Positions 48,712 through 59,506 are shown, numbered from the stretch's first letter. The stretch: 62,731 nt of DNA from Solirubrobacterales bacterium (GCA_025450585.1 JANWHD010000025.1:1-62731), one strand, 5' to 3'. Translations and numbers: made by a program. The notes: generated by a model from the sequence alone, not told the origin.

Positions 48712-50607
48712 GTGAACGACGCCGACGACAGGACGCAGGCGACACGGGCCGAACGGGTCGCGCAGCAGCGCCGCGAGCTGCCCGACTCGCCCGGCGTCTA
48801 CCTCTTCCACGACGGCGAGGGCGAGATCCTCTACGTCGGCAAGGCCCGCTCGATCCGCAAGCGGGTCGCCTCGCACTTCTCCGGTGGAGACACCCGGCTC
48901 ACCTCGCGAGTGGACCGGATCGAGTGCCTCCTCACCTCGACCGAGGCCGAGGCGCTGCTTGCCGAGCAGAGCTTCATCAAGCGCCACCGGCCGCGCTTCA
49001 ACATCCGGCTGCGCGACGACAAGTCTTACCCCTACGTCTGCGTCAGTCTCGACGAGGACTACCCGCGCGTCTACTTCACTCGTGAGAAGCACCGGCCCGG
49101 CCGCGCCTATTTCGGGCCGTTCTCCAGCGCCAAGCGTGTGCGCGAGACCCTCGACCTGCTCGGCAAGCTGTTCCAGTTCCGCACCTGCGAGGGCGCCGAG
49201 CCTGGCCGCCGCTCCGGCAGCCCCTGCCTCGACTACTACATCAAGCGCTGCGGGGCGCCCTGCGTTGGCTACGTCAGTCGGGAGGAGTACCGACGCAACG
49301 TCGACGCGATCGTCGACTTCCTCTCCGGGCGCTACCGTCGGGTCGAGGCCGACGAGCAGGCGAAGATGGAGGGGGCGGCGGCGGAGCGCGAGTTCGAGCG
49401 CGCCGCCCTGCACCGCGACCGGCTGAAGGCGATCCAGTCGCTGTTCGAGCGCCAGCGCGTCGCCGGCGGCTCAGTCGGCACCGCCGACCTGATCGGGGTC
49501 GCGGCCGAGGGGGCCGACGCCAACGCCCAGGTCTTCCAGGTCCGCGACGGCATCCTTGCCGAGCGCCAGAGCTTCTATCTCGACAACCAGGCCGAGCGCG
49601 AGCTGGCCGAGGTGGCGGAGGAGTTCGTCGGTCAGTACTACTCGGCATCGCCGGCGGTGCCGCGGACGATCGTCGTCGGCCCCTACCTGCGCGACCGGGT
49701 CGAGCTGCTGGAGGCGGCGCTGAGCGAGCGGCGTGGCGGCACGGTCGAGGTGCGGGTCGCCGAGCGCGGCGACAAGCGGCGCCTGCGCGAGCTGGCCGAG
49801 CGCAATGCCCGCCTCGCCCTCGACCAGGACCGGCTGCGGCGCGAGCACCGCCGCCAGCGCCGGGTCGAGTCGCTGGCCGACCTGCGCGAGGCGCTCGGGA
49901 TGCAGGAGCTGCCGGTGCGGATCGAGGGCTTCGACATCTCCAACCTCGGCGGCGAGCACACCGTCGCCTCGATGGTGGTGTTCGAGGGGGGTGCGACAAA
50001 GAAGGCCGACTACAGGCGGTTTCGCGTGCGCGGCGAGAATGGTGACGGGCGCGGCGAGGGCCCCGACGACTTCGCCTCGATGGAAGAGATCCTGGGCCGG
50101 CGGATGAACCGCTACCTCGAGCAGGTCGACCTCTCGCCGCACGACGGCAAGCGCGACGCGAGCTTCGCCTCGCTGCCGTCCCTGGTCGTGATCGACGGCG
50201 GCAAGGGGCAGCTCTCGGCGGGGATGCGGGTCCTGCGCCCCTTCGTCGAGCGCGGCGTCGCGGTGATCGGCCTGGCCAAGAAGCTGGAGGAGGTCTACGT
50301 GCCCGGCCGCGCCGCGCCGATCGACCTGCCCGCCGAGTCGGAGGCTTCAAAGCTGCTGCAGCGGGTGCGCGACGAGGCCCACCGCTTCGCGATCGACCAC
50401 CATCGCGGCCGCCGCGACCGAGCGATGACCGGCTCGGTGCTCGACGAGCTGAAGGGGGTTGGGCCGGTGCGCAAGCGGGCGCTGCTCCAGCATTTCGGCT
50501 CTCCAGAGCGGTTCGTCGCGGCCACCCGCGAGGAGCTCGAAATGGTGCCCGGCGTGCCTGGCAAGGTAGCCCGTGAGATCCACGAGCAGCTGAACAGGAC
50601 GGGTTGA
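48712..50607 (+). CDS. uvrC: Excinuclease ABC subunit C (UvrC)
   Basis: Nuclease of nucleotide excision repair that makes both incisions around a lesion, 631 residues from GTG 48712. The GIY-YIG domain starts LPDSPGVYLFHDGEGEILYVGKA. The Cys-rich segment C-D-Y-I-K-R-C-G-A-P-C is at about 175-190. The UVR domain (MEGAAAEREFERAALHRDRLKAI) binds UvrB. An RNase-H-like domain (IEGFDISNLGGEHTVASMVVFEGG and VVIDGGKGQLSAG) and the C-terminal tandem HhH (LDELKGVGPVRKRALLQHFGS) complete it. The stop overlaps rapZ by one base. Confidence 0.97.
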   Translation: MNDADDRTQATRAERVAQQRRELPDSPGVYLFHDGEGEILYVGKARSIRKRVASHFSGGDTRLTSRVDRIECLLTSTEAEALLAEQSFIKRHRPRFNIRLRDDKSYPYVCVSLDEDYPRVYFTREKHRPGRAYFGPFSSAKRVRETLDLLGKLFQFRTCEGAEPGRRSGSPCLDYYIKRCGAPCVGYVSREEYRRNVDAIVDFLSGRYRRVEADEQAKMEGAAAEREFERAALHRDRLKAIQSLFERQRVAGGSVGTADLIGVAAEGADANAQVFQVRDGILAERQSFYLDNQAERELAEVAEEFVGQYYSASPAVPRTIVVGPYLRDRVELLEAALSERRGGTVEVRVAERGDKRRLRELAERNARLALDQDRLRREHRRQRRVESLADLREALGMQELPVRIEGFDISNLGGEHTVASMVVFEGGATKKADYRRFRVRGENGDGRGEGPDDFASMEEILGRRMNRYLEQVDLSPHDGKRDASFASLPSLVVIDGGKGQLSAGMRVLRPFVERGVAVIGLAKKLEEVYVPGRAAPIDLPAESEASKLLQRVRDEAHRFAIDHHRGRRDRAMTGSVLDELKGVGPVRKRALLQHFGSPERFVAATREELEMVPGVPGKVAREIHEQLNRTG

Positions 50608-51533
50608 TGGCGAGGAGTCCTTCCAGGGCAAGGGAAGCGGCCGCGGGTAACCGGGAGGCCGGGGGGCGCGAGGTCAACCTCGTCCTCATCACCGGCCACT
50701 CCGGCGCGGGCAAGTCGGAGGCGATCGCCGCCTTCGAGGACGGCGGCTACTTCTGCGTCGACAACCTGCCGCCGCGGATGATCGGCAGCCTCGGCGAGCT
50801 CTTCCGCCACGACGGCAGCGGAGTGGAGCGGGCCGCCGTCGTCTCCGACGTGCGCGGTGGCGATTACTTCGACGACCTGCTGCAGGTGCTGGACGACCTC
50901 CAGGCCGACGGGCTGAGGCCGACCGTGCTCTTCTTGGAGGCCGACGAGGAGACGCTGGTCGACCGCTACAAGGAGACGCGACGCCGGCATCCGCTGGCGC
51001 CCGAAGGTCACATCGTCGACGGCATCAGGGCCGAGCGCGAGATGCTGGCGCCGCTACGCGAGCGCGCCGACCTGGTGATGGACACCAGCAACCTCAGCGG
51101 CGGGACCCTGCGACGCCGCATCGCCGAGGAGATGCTCGGTCGCCACGAGACCAGCAAGATGGCGCTGACCCTGCTCACCTTCGGCTTCAAGAACGGGCCG
51201 CCCCACGACGCCGACCTCACCCTCGACGTCCGCTTCCTGCCCAACCCGCACTACGTCGACGACCTACGACCGCTGACCGGGCTCGACAGCAGGGTGCGCG
51301 ATTACGTCGAGTCGGGCACGCAGGCGGGGGAGTTCTACGGCCGCCTGTTGCCGCTGCTGGAGTTCCTGGTCCCCGCCTACGTGACCGAGGGCAAGAGCCA
51401 CCTGACTATCGCGATCGGCTGCACCGGCGGCCGCCACCGCTCGATCACGGTCGCCGACCGGATCCGCCGCGAGCTGGAAGGACGCGACGACGTGGTCGTC
51501 CACATGAAGCACCGCGACGCCGAACTGGACTGA
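50607..51533 (+). CDS. rapZ: RapZ/YvcJ family nucleotide-binding protein
   Basis: 308 residues from ATG 50607. The N-terminal P-loop is LITGHSGAGKSEAIAAFEDGGYFCVDNLPP, and the C-terminal domain carries HETSKMALTLLTFGFKNGPP, DVRFLPNPHYV and the ligand-binding CTGGRHRSITVADRI. In enterobacteria RapZ senses UDP-GlcNAc precursors; in actinobacteria it usually sits in uvrC-rapZ-yvcK-whiA. Here the next gene is not yvcK but an ABC exporter, and copy 2 of the dispersed repeat starts at the rapZ stop codon. Confidence 0.95.
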   Translation: MARSPSRAREAAAGNREAGGREVNLVLITGHSGAGKSEAIAAFEDGGYFCVDNLPPRMIGSLGELFRHDGSGVERAAVVSDVRGGDYFDDLLQVLDDLQADGLRPTVLFLEADEETLVDRYKETRRRHPLAPEGHIVDGIRAEREMLAPLRERADLVMDTSNLSGGTLRRRIAEEMLGRHETSKMALTLLTFGFKNGPPHDADLTLDVRFLPNPHYVDDLRPLTGLDSRVRDYVESGTQAGEFYGRLLPLLEFLVPAYVTEGKSHLTIAIGCTGGRHRSITVADRIRRELEGRDDVVVHMKHRDAELD

Positions 51534-51630
51534 CGCGGTCCAGACGTCGCCATGCGGCGTCCTCGGTCGCTCGCGTGCAGAGCACGCCACGCTCCCTGCG
51601 TCCTTGTCTGGCAACGTCTGGACCCCGTCA
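51531..51630. repeat. Dispersed structured intergenic repeat, copy 2
   Basis: 100 nt, about 93% identical to 33050-33150. Terminal arms pair (51531-51552 with 51609-51630) with only a few mismatches, and the inner 6-bp hairpin is kept although its loop differs (aga versus gga). It begins with the rapZ stop codon and ends 28 nt before the ABC transporter start. Confidence 0.85.
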
Positions 51631-51658
51631 GGGAAGCGTCCATAGAATCGGGCGGCCC

Positions 51659-52525
51659 TTGCCCGAACCCGTCATCTCCATCCGCGGCCTGCGCAAGAGC
51701 TATGGCGACTTCGAGGCGGTGCGGGGCATCGACCTCGACGTTCAAGCGGGCGAGGTCTTCGCCTTCCTCGGGCCCAACGGGGCTGGCAAGACGACGACGG
51801 TGGAGATCCTCGAGGGGTACCGCAAGCGCAGCGGGGGGGAGGTCGCCGTGCTGGGCGAGGATCCCGAGCAGGCCGGGCGCGCCTGGCGCGAGCGGATCGG
51901 GATCGTCCTGCAGAGCTGCCGGCTTGACCCCTACCTCACCGTGCGCGAGTCGCTTGGGCTCTACGCCGGGTACTACCGGGCGCCGCGCCCGGTCGAGGAG
52001 ACGATCGAGCTGGTCGGCCTCGGCGCCAAGGCGGATGCCCGCACGGGCAGCCTCTCCGGTGGGCAGCAGCGCCGCCTCGACGTCGGCATGGCCCTGGCCG
52101 GCGACCCCGAGCTGCTCTTCCTCGACGAGCCGACGACCGGCTTCGACCCCTCGGCGCGCCGCCAGGCCTGGGACGTGATCGAGGGGCTGCGCGACCTCGG
52201 CAAGACCGTATTCCTCACCACCCACTACATGGACGAGGCGCAACGCCTCGCCGACCGGGCGGCAATCATCGCCGCCGGCGAGATCGTCGCCAGCGGCGCC
52301 CCCGGAGAACTGGGAGACCGCGAGAGCCTGCCGACCACGATCAGGTATCGCCTCAGCGGCGAGGAGGTCTCGGTGGAGACGAGGACGCCGGTCACCGACC
52401 TGCACGAGCTGACCGGGCGTGTCGTGGCCGAGGGCCTCGACCTGGAGGGCCTGGAAGTGACGCGGCCCAGCCTCGAGGACGTCTACCTCTCTTTGACCTC
52501 CGAGAGCGGAGAGGACGAGCGATGA
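51659..52525 (+). CDS. ABC transporter ATP-binding protein (DrrA/ABC-2 type)
   Basis: 288 residues from TTG 51659; the frame upstream lies in the dispersed repeat. Walker A GPNGAGKTTTVEIL, signature LSGGQQRRLDVGMAL, Walker B LLFLDEPTTGFDP and switch LTTHYMDEAQRLADR are all present. A C-terminal domain of about 70 residues (TTIRYRLSGEEVSVET... RPSLEDVYLSLT) is typical of DrrA-like exporters. It overlaps the permease gene by 4 nt. The exported substrate (lipid, drug or polysaccharide) is not predictable. Confidence 0.93.
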   Translation: MPEPVISIRGLRKSYGDFEAVRGIDLDVQAGEVFAFLGPNGAGKTTTVEILEGYRKRSGGEVAVLGEDPEQAGRAWRERIGIVLQSCRLDPYLTVRESLGLYAGYYRAPRPVEETIELVGLGAKADARTGSLSGGQQRRLDVGMALAGDPELLFLDEPTTGFDPSARRQAWDVIEGLRDLGKTVFLTTHYMDEAQRLADRAAIIAAGEIVASGAPGELGDRESLPTTIRYRLSGEEVSVETRTPVTDLHELTGRVVAEGLDLEGLEVTRPSLEDVYLSLTSESGEDER

Positions 52526-53292
52526 GCGGCCCGGCGCTCGTCGCCCACCAGTTCCGCTACGACCAGAAGGCCTTCTGGCGCAATCCCGCCGCCGTCTTCT
52601 TCACGGTCGGCTTCCCGGTCATCCTGCTGCTGATCTTCGCCACGGTGTTCGGCGACCAGACGATCGACGTGCGCGGCGGGATCGATACCACCGCCTACTA
52701 CGTGCCGGCGATCATCACCCTCGCGGTGATCTCGGCGACGATGCAAAACCTCGCGATGACGCTGGTGATCGCGCGCGAGGACGGCCGGCTGAAGCGCGGG
52801 CGGGGGACGCCGATGCCCGCCTGGGTCTTCATCGCCGGCCGGATCGGCAACTCGATCGTCCTCGCCCTGATCATGCTCGCCCTGGTCGCGGCGCTCGGCC
52901 GCGTTCTCTACGGCGTCGCGATTCCCTGGGCGCAGCTGCCGGAGATCGTCGTCGTCCTCGTCGTCGGCGCCGCCGCCTTCTGCTGCCTCGGAATAGCCCT
53001 CACCGCGGTGATCCCCTCGCAGGACGCCGCCGCGCCGATCGTCAACGCGCTGCTTCTCCCCCTGTACTTCCTCTCCGGCGTGTTCATCCCCGAAGACGAG
53101 CTGCCACAGGGCGTCACCGACTTCGCCAATCACTTCCCCGTCCGCGACTTCTTCCAGGCCTTCTTCGACGCCTACATTCCCGGCGGTGCCAGCGGCATGG
53201 ACTGGGGCAACCTCGCCGTCGTCGCGATCTGGGGCGTCGCCGGTCTCCTGCTCGCGATCCGCTATTTCCGCTGGACCCCGCGCGGCGGCTAG
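52522..53292 (+). CDS. ABC-2 type transporter permease
   Basis: 256 residues from ATG 52522. Six hydrophobic segments start at about residues 24, 58, 110, 145, 175 and 230. The ABC-2 signature region (LLLPLYFLSGVFIPEDELPQ...FPVRDFFQAFF) lies near the end. It is the membrane partner of the preceding ATPase; two identical permeases probably assemble with two ATPases. Confidence 0.92.
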   Translation: MSGPALVAHQFRYDQKAFWRNPAAVFFTVGFPVILLLIFATVFGDQTIDVRGGIDTTAYYVPAIITLAVISATMQNLAMTLVIAREDGRLKRGRGTPMPAWVFIAGRIGNSIVLALIMLALVAALGRVLYGVAIPWAQLPEIVVVLVVGAAAFCCLGIALTAVIPSQDAAAPIVNALLLPLYFLSGVFIPEDELPQGVTDFANHFPVRDFFQAFFDAYIPGGASGMDWGNLAVVAIWGVAGLLLAIRYFRWTPRGG

Positions 53293-53347
53293 GCCCTCCT
53301 AGTGACGCGGCACTGAATCCGCCCGCCGGTATAGCCTCCCTGGCCGA

Positions 53348-54780
<1,433 letters not shown>

Positions 54781-54793
54781 TCCCGGCCGGGTC

Positions 54794-55984
54794 GTGAGCT
54801 TTTCCAGGGCAAGCGTCCGGGACGCCGAGGTCGCCGGCAGACGCGTCCTCGTCCGGGTCGACTTCAACGTCCCGCTGGACGGGGGCCGGGTGTCCGACGA
54901 CACGAGGATCCGGGCGGCGCTGCCGACGATCGAGCTGCTGCGGGACCGGGGCGCGTCGGTGGTCCTCGTCTCCCACCTCGGCCGGCCGAAGGGGAAGGTC
55001 GTGCCCGAGCTCTCGATGCTGCCGGTGGGAGAGCGCCTATCCGAGCTGCTCGACGGAGTCCTGGTGCGCCAGGCACCGGCCGTGGTCGGAGAGGACGTCG
55101 AGACGATGGCGGGGGGCCTCGGCGCAGGCGACGTGCTGCTGCTCGAGAACGTTCGCTTCGAGCCAGGTGAGACCGAGGACGACCCGGCGCTCGCCGAGTC
55201 GCTGGCGAGGCTCGCGGACATATACGTCAACGACGCCTTCGGCGCCGCTCACCGCGCCCATGCCAGCACGGCGGGGGTTGCCGGGCATCTACCTGCCTTC
55301 GCGGGGCTGTTGCTCGAGCGTGAGGTGACGGAGCTGACCCGGGTGGTCGAGTCGCCGCAGCGACCGCTGCTGGTCGTGCTCGGCGGCGCCAAGGTCAGCG
55401 ACAAGGTCGGCGTCATCGACCGCTTTCTCGAGGTCGCCGACGAGATCCTGATCGGCGGCGCGATGTGCTTCAGCTTTTTCCGCGCGCAGGGGATCGCAAC
55501 CGGCAACTCGCTGGTCGAGGAGGAGGGTGTGACGCTGGCGGCGGAGGCGCTGGAGCGCGCGGCGAATTCCAGCTGCGAGCTGCGGCTCCCCGTCGACCTC
55601 GTGCTCGGCGAGAGCTTCGACGCCGCCACCGAGGTGCGCGAGAGCGACGGCGTCGAGGTTCCCGACGGCTGGATGGGGCTCGACATCGGGCCGCGCAGCG
55701 CCGCCGTCTACGCCGGCGCGATTGCCTCCGCCGGCACCGTGCTCTGGAACGGGCCGATGGGTGCCTTCGAGCTGGCCCCGTTCGCGGCCGGCACCCGCGC
55801 GGTCGCCGAGGCCGTCGCCGCGGCGCCGGGGACGACCGTGGTCGGCGGCGGCGATTCCGTCGCCGCGTTGCAGCAGTTCGGGCTCGCTGACAAAGTGGAC
55901 TGGCTATCGACCGGAGGAGGAGCGTCGTTGGAGCTGCTGGAGGGAAAGAAGCTGCCGGGAGTGGAGGCTTTGACAGATGCCTGA
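54794..55984 (+). CDS. pgk: Phosphoglycerate kinase
   Basis: Transfers the acyl-phosphate of 1,3-bisphosphoglycerate to ADP. 396 residues from GTG 54794. RVLVRVDFNVPLDGG opens the N-domain, with later SHLGRPKGKV, LLENVRFEPGE and VNDAFGAAHRAHAS. The C-domain contains LLVVLGGAKVSDKVGVI, the nucleotide site WNGPMGAFE and VVGGGDSVAAL. Gap of 13 nt from gap; overlaps tpiA by 8 nt. Confidence 0.98.
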   Translation: MSFSRASVRDAEVAGRRVLVRVDFNVPLDGGRVSDDTRIRAALPTIELLRDRGASVVLVSHLGRPKGKVVPELSMLPVGERLSELLDGVLVRQAPAVVGEDVETMAGGLGAGDVLLLENVRFEPGETEDDPALAESLARLADIYVNDAFGAAHRAHASTAGVAGHLPAFAGLLLEREVTELTRVVESPQRPLLVVLGGAKVSDKVGVIDRFLEVADEILIGGAMCFSFFRAQGIATGNSLVEEEGVTLAAEALERAANSSCELRLPVDLVLGESFDAATEVRESDGVEVPDGWMGLDIGPRSAAVYAGAIASAGTVLWNGPMGAFELAPFAAGTRAVAEAVAAAPGTTVVGGGDSVAALQQFGLADKVDWLSTGGGASLELLEGKKLPGVEALTDA

Positions 55985-56729
55985 CCGGACCCCATACGTC
56001 GCCGCCAACTGGAAGATGCACAAGACGGTCGCCGAGGCGGCCGAGTTCGTCGACGCGCTGCTGCCGCGGATCGCGGCGACCCAGAGCGACGTGGCGATCT
56101 GCCCGCCGTTCACGGCTCTGAGCGCGGTGGTCGAGCGCCGCTACGGTACCGCGGTCAAGGTCGCCGCCCAGAACATGCACGAGGAGGCCTCCGGTGCGTT
56201 CACGGGCGAGGTCTCGGCCGCGATGCTGGCCGAGCTCGACGTCGAGGCCGTGGTCCTCGGCCACTCCGAGCGCCGCCAGCTCTTCGGCGAGACCGACGAG
56301 GCGCTGGCACGCAAGGTTCCCGCCGCTCTCGCCGCCGGCCTGGAGCCGATCCTCTGCGTCGGCGAGACCGAGGAGGCGCGCGACGGCGGCCAGACCGAGG
56401 CCGTGCTGGAGCGTCAGCTGCAGGCCGGCCTTGCCGGGGTCGAGGGCGGCAAGCTGGGCGACGTGGTGATCGCCTACGAGCCGATCTGGGCGATCGGCAC
56501 CGGGCGCACGGCGACCCCCGAGCAGGCCCAGGAGGTCTGCGCCTACATTCGCGACCTGCTGCGCGAGCGGGGCGCCGCTGCCGATGCGGTGCGGATCCTC
56601 TACGGCGGCTCGGTCAAGCCCGACAACGCGACAGAGCTGATGGGGCAGCCCGACATCGACGGAGCCCTCGTCGGCGGCGCCAGCCTCGACGTGGGCGACT
56701 TCGCAGCCATAGTGAAGGCGGCCGGTTGA
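55977..56729 (+). CDS. tpiA: Triosephosphate isomerase
   Basis: TIM-barrel enzyme interconverting dihydroxyacetone phosphate and glyceraldehyde 3-phosphate, 250 residues. Catalytic residues are the Asn/Lys of ANWKMHKT, the His of VLGHSERRQLFGE and the Glu of AYEPIWAIGTGR. The phosphate loops YGGSVKPDN and ALVGGASL are intact. It overlaps pgk by 8 nt and gpmI by 4 nt (TTGA). Confidence 0.98.
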   Translation: MPDRTPYVAANWKMHKTVAEAAEFVDALLPRIAATQSDVAICPPFTALSAVVERRYGTAVKVAAQNMHEEASGAFTGEVSAAMLAELDVEAVVLGHSERRQLFGETDEALARKVPAALAAGLEPILCVGETEEARDGGQTEAVLERQLQAGLAGVEGGKLGDVVIAYEPIWAIGTGRTATPEQAQEVCAYIRDLLRERGAAADAVRILYGGSVKPDNATELMGQPDIDGALVGGASLDVGDFAAIVKAAG

Positions 56730-58246
56730 CCCCTCCGGTCCCCTCGCTGGCGCTGGTCATCCTCGACGGCTGGGGGCTGGCCGAGCCCGGACCGGGCAAC
56801 GCGATATCGCTCGCCGAGACGCCGGTCTTCGACCGCCTCTGGGACGGCTTCCCCCACACGCAGCTCTCGGCGCAGGGCCGCGACGTCGGCCTCCCGGACG
56901 GTCAGATGGGCAATTCCGAGGTCGGCCACCTCAACCTCGGCGCCGGCGCGATCGTCAAGCAGGACCTGGCCCGGATCGACGACGCGATCGCCGACGGCAC
57001 CTTCTTCGAAAACGAGGCGCTGCTCGCCGCCTGCGACCGGGCCCGCCGCAGCCCGCGCGGGCGCCTGCACCTGCTCGGCCTCGTCTCCGACGGTGGCGTG
57101 CACTCCGGCTGGGAGCACATCGAGGCGGCGATCGAGCTCGCCTCGCACGAGGGCGTTCCCGACGTCGTCTTCCATGCCTTCACCGACGGGCGCGACACGC
57201 TGCCGCACGGCGGCCGCGGCTACGTGCACGAGCTGGAGCGCTGGCTGCGGCAGGCCGGCCACCTCGCCACGGTCAGCGGCCGCTACTACGCGATGGATCG
57301 CGACACCCGCTGGGAGCGGACGAAGCTCGCCTACGACGCGATCGTCCACGCGCAGGGGCTTCGCGCAGCGGGTGCCGAGGAGGCGGTCGAGGCCTCCTAC
57401 GAGCGCGACGAGACCGACGAGTTCGTCAAGCCGACCGTGATCGGCGAGTACGACGGCGCCGCCCCCGGCGACGTCGCGATCTTCGTCAACTTCCGTCCCG
57501 ACCGGGCGCGCCAGATGACCCGCGCGCTCGCCGAACCGGGTTTCGAGGAGTTCTCACGCGCCGGTGGCCCGGTCCTCGACCTGACGACGATGACCGAGTA
57601 CCGCAAGGGCTGGCCGTATCCGGTCGCCTTTCCCGAGGCGCGTCCGAAGACGACGCTGGCGGAGACGATCTCCGAGGCGGGCGGTCGCCAGCTGCACGTG
57701 GCCGAGACCGAGAAGTACGCCCACGTCACCTACTTCTTCAACGGCGGGCGCGAGCAGGAGTGGGAGGGGGAGGAGCGCCACCTGGTCGAGTCGCCGCGCG
57801 ACGTGCCGACCTACGACCACAAGCCCGAGATGAGCGCCCGCGCCGCCGCCGACACCTTCGTCAGCCACTGGAACGAGGGGGACTATCGCTTCGGAATCAT
57901 CAACTTCGCCAACCCCGACATGGTCGGGCACACGGGTGTGATTCCCGCCGCGGTGAGGGCGGTCGAGGAGGTCGACGGCTGTCTCGGCGACGTGGTCGAG
58001 GTGGTCAGCGCCAAGGGTGGCGTTTGCATCGTCACCGCGGACCACGGGAACTGCGATCACATGCTCGAGCCCGACGGCTCGCCGAACACCGCGCACTCGT
58101 TGAACCCGGTGCCGCTGATCGTGACGGCGGAGGGACTGACCCTGAGGGAGCACGGCATCCTGGCCGATGTGGCGCCTACGGCGCTTGAGCTGCTTGGGAT
58201 ACCTCAGCCGGCGGCTATGACTGGTAAATCGCTGGTTGTTGGGTAG
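56726..58246 (+). CDS. gpmI: 2,3-bisphosphoglycerate-independent phosphoglycerate mutase
   Basis: Manganese enzyme converting 3- to 2-phosphoglycerate, 506 residues from TTG 56726. ALVILDGWGLAEPGPGNAI opens the phosphatase domain. The phosphoserine nucleophile lies in GQMGNSEVGHLNLGAG. GRYYAMDRDTRWERTKLAY, FVNFRPDRARQ and THVTYFFNGG-like HVTYFFNGGREQ follow, and the metal ligands sit in NFANPDMVGHTG and TADHGNCDHM. It ends the four-gene glycolytic operon; the last 40 nt shift to less typical codons, as does the following tgt gene. Confidence 0.97.
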   Translation: MTPPVPSLALVILDGWGLAEPGPGNAISLAETPVFDRLWDGFPHTQLSAQGRDVGLPDGQMGNSEVGHLNLGAGAIVKQDLARIDDAIADGTFFENEALLAACDRARRSPRGRLHLLGLVSDGGVHSGWEHIEAAIELASHEGVPDVVFHAFTDGRDTLPHGGRGYVHELERWLRQAGHLATVSGRYYAMDRDTRWERTKLAYDAIVHAQGLRAAGAEEAVEASYERDETDEFVKPTVIGEYDGAAPGDVAIFVNFRPDRARQMTRALAEPGFEEFSRAGGPVLDLTTMTEYRKGWPYPVAFPEARPKTTLAETISEAGGRQLHVAETEKYAHVTYFFNGGREQEWEGEERHLVESPRDVPTYDHKPEMSARAAADTFVSHWNEGDYRFGIINFANPDMVGHTGVIPAAVRAVEEVDGCLGDVVEVVSAKGGVCIVTADHGNCDHMLEPDGSPNTAHSLNPVPLIVTAEGLTLREHGILADVAPTALELLGIPQPAAMTGKSLVVG

Positions 58247-58278
58247 GCCGTCGGCCTTGCGACAGGATCAGTGATTCG

Positions 58279-59487
58279 ATGAGGCACGAGCCGGACAGGT
58301 TGAGGTTTGAGATCGCTGCGCGGGATGGGGCGGCTCGGACTGGGACGCTGCACACGGCCCACGGGCCGGTTCAGACGCCCGCGTTCATCCCCCTGGCCAC
58401 CAAAGGGACGGTGCGCGGCCTGGAGGCTCGCGAGGTAGCTGATCTTGGCTACGAGATGGTGTTGGGGAATACGTATCACCTGTTCGTGTCGCCCGGGCCA
58501 GAGCGGATTGCGAAGGCTGGGGGGCTGCATGGGTTCATGGGGTGGGACGGGGCTCTGATCACGGATTCGGGTGGATTTCAGGTCTTCTCGCTGGCCCATG
58601 GTGGGGTCGCCAACGAGGTAAAGGGGAGTGGGCGGCAGGGGGGAGGCCACGGCTCGGTTGTCTCGATCGAGGAGGAGGGAGTGCGGTTTCGCTCCTACCG
58701 GGATGGGACGGAGCTGTTCATCTCACCCGAGGTCTCGATGCGGGTGCAGGCGGCGCTGGGCTCCGACATCGCCCTGGTCTTCGACGAGTGCACGCCCTTT
58801 CACGCCGACCGCGAGTACACGGCGCGCTCGACCGAGCGCACGCACCGCTGGCTCGACCGCTGCCTCGAGTGGCACGAGCGCGAGGGGCCCGAGCGGCAGG
58901 CCGTGTTCGGCATCGTCCAGGGCGGCGTCCACGAGGACCTGCGACGCGAGTCGGCCGGGTACGTCTCGACCGCCGGGGTCGACGGCCTCGCGATCGGCGG
59001 CACGCTGGGCCGCGACAAGGCCGAGATGCGTGAGGTGCTGGCGATGACCGCGCCGCTGCTGCCGGAGGAGGCGCCCAAGCACCTGCTCGGCATCGGCGAG
59101 GTCGACGACCTGCTCGCCGGCATCGCCCTCGGCCTCGACGTCTTCGACTGCGCCGTCCCCACCCGCCTCGCCCGCCACGGAGTGGCCCTGGTGCCCGACC
59201 CCGACAACCGCTTCCGCCTCGACCTGCGCAAGTCCGGCCACGAAGGCGACCGCAGCCCGATAGTCGAGGACTGTCCCTGCTCCGCCTGTCAGTACCACGA
59301 CCGCGACTACCTCAGCTATCTCTCCCGCGCCGAGGAGCTGACCGCGGTCCGCCTCCTCTGTCTGCACAACCTCACCTATCTGCAGGAGCTGATGAGGCAC
59401 GCCCGCACTGCGATTACCACTGGGGCCTTTAATTCCTACTCCGAACAGGTCCTTTCGGGGGCATCGCCTTGGTCGCCGCGAGTCTGA
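58279..59487 (+). CDS. tgt: tRNA-guanine(34) transglycosylase (Tgt)
   Basis: Exchanges G34 of GUN-anticodon tRNAs for a queuosine precursor. 402 residues from ATG 58279. LGNTYHLFVSPG, the catalytic Asp96 in ITDSGGFQVFSL, the nucleophile Asp290 in VFDCAVPTRLAR and the zinc site CPCSACQ...H in the C-terminal part are present. No other queuosine genes are nearby. Codon choice changes inside the gene: before about 58740 Gly is mostly GGG, afterwards mostly GGC as in neighbours, which suggests a mosaic origin. A hairpin (59507-59522) follows. Confidence 0.96.
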   Translation: MRHEPDRLRFEIAARDGAARTGTLHTAHGPVQTPAFIPLATKGTVRGLEAREVADLGYEMVLGNTYHLFVSPGPERIAKAGGLHGFMGWDGALITDSGGFQVFSLAHGGVANEVKGSGRQGGGHGSVVSIEEEGVRFRSYRDGTELFISPEVSMRVQAALGSDIALVFDECTPFHADREYTARSTERTHRWLDRCLEWHEREGPERQAVFGIVQGGVHEDLRRESAGYVSTAGVDGLAIGGTLGRDKAEMREVLAMTAPLLPEEAPKHLLGIGEVDDLLAGIALGLDVFDCAVPTRLARHGVALVPDPDNRFRLDLRKSGHEGDRSPIVEDCPCSACQYHDRDYLSYLSRAEELTAVRLLCLHNLTYLQELMRHARTAITTGAFNSYSEQVLSGASPWSPRV

Positions 59488-59506
59488 CCAACAAGGTTCA
59501 CACTCT

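Noticed and set aside
48640..49413. Upstream extension of the enoyl-CoA hydratase frame across uvrC
   Set aside because: ATG 48639 has a good ribosome-binding site and crotonase similarity starts just after it; the extension is antisense to uvrC.
33050..51630. Strict compensatory base changes between the two dispersed repeats
   Set aside because: The arms remain pairable, but differences include a mismatch and a bulge, so true covariation cannot be claimed from two copies.
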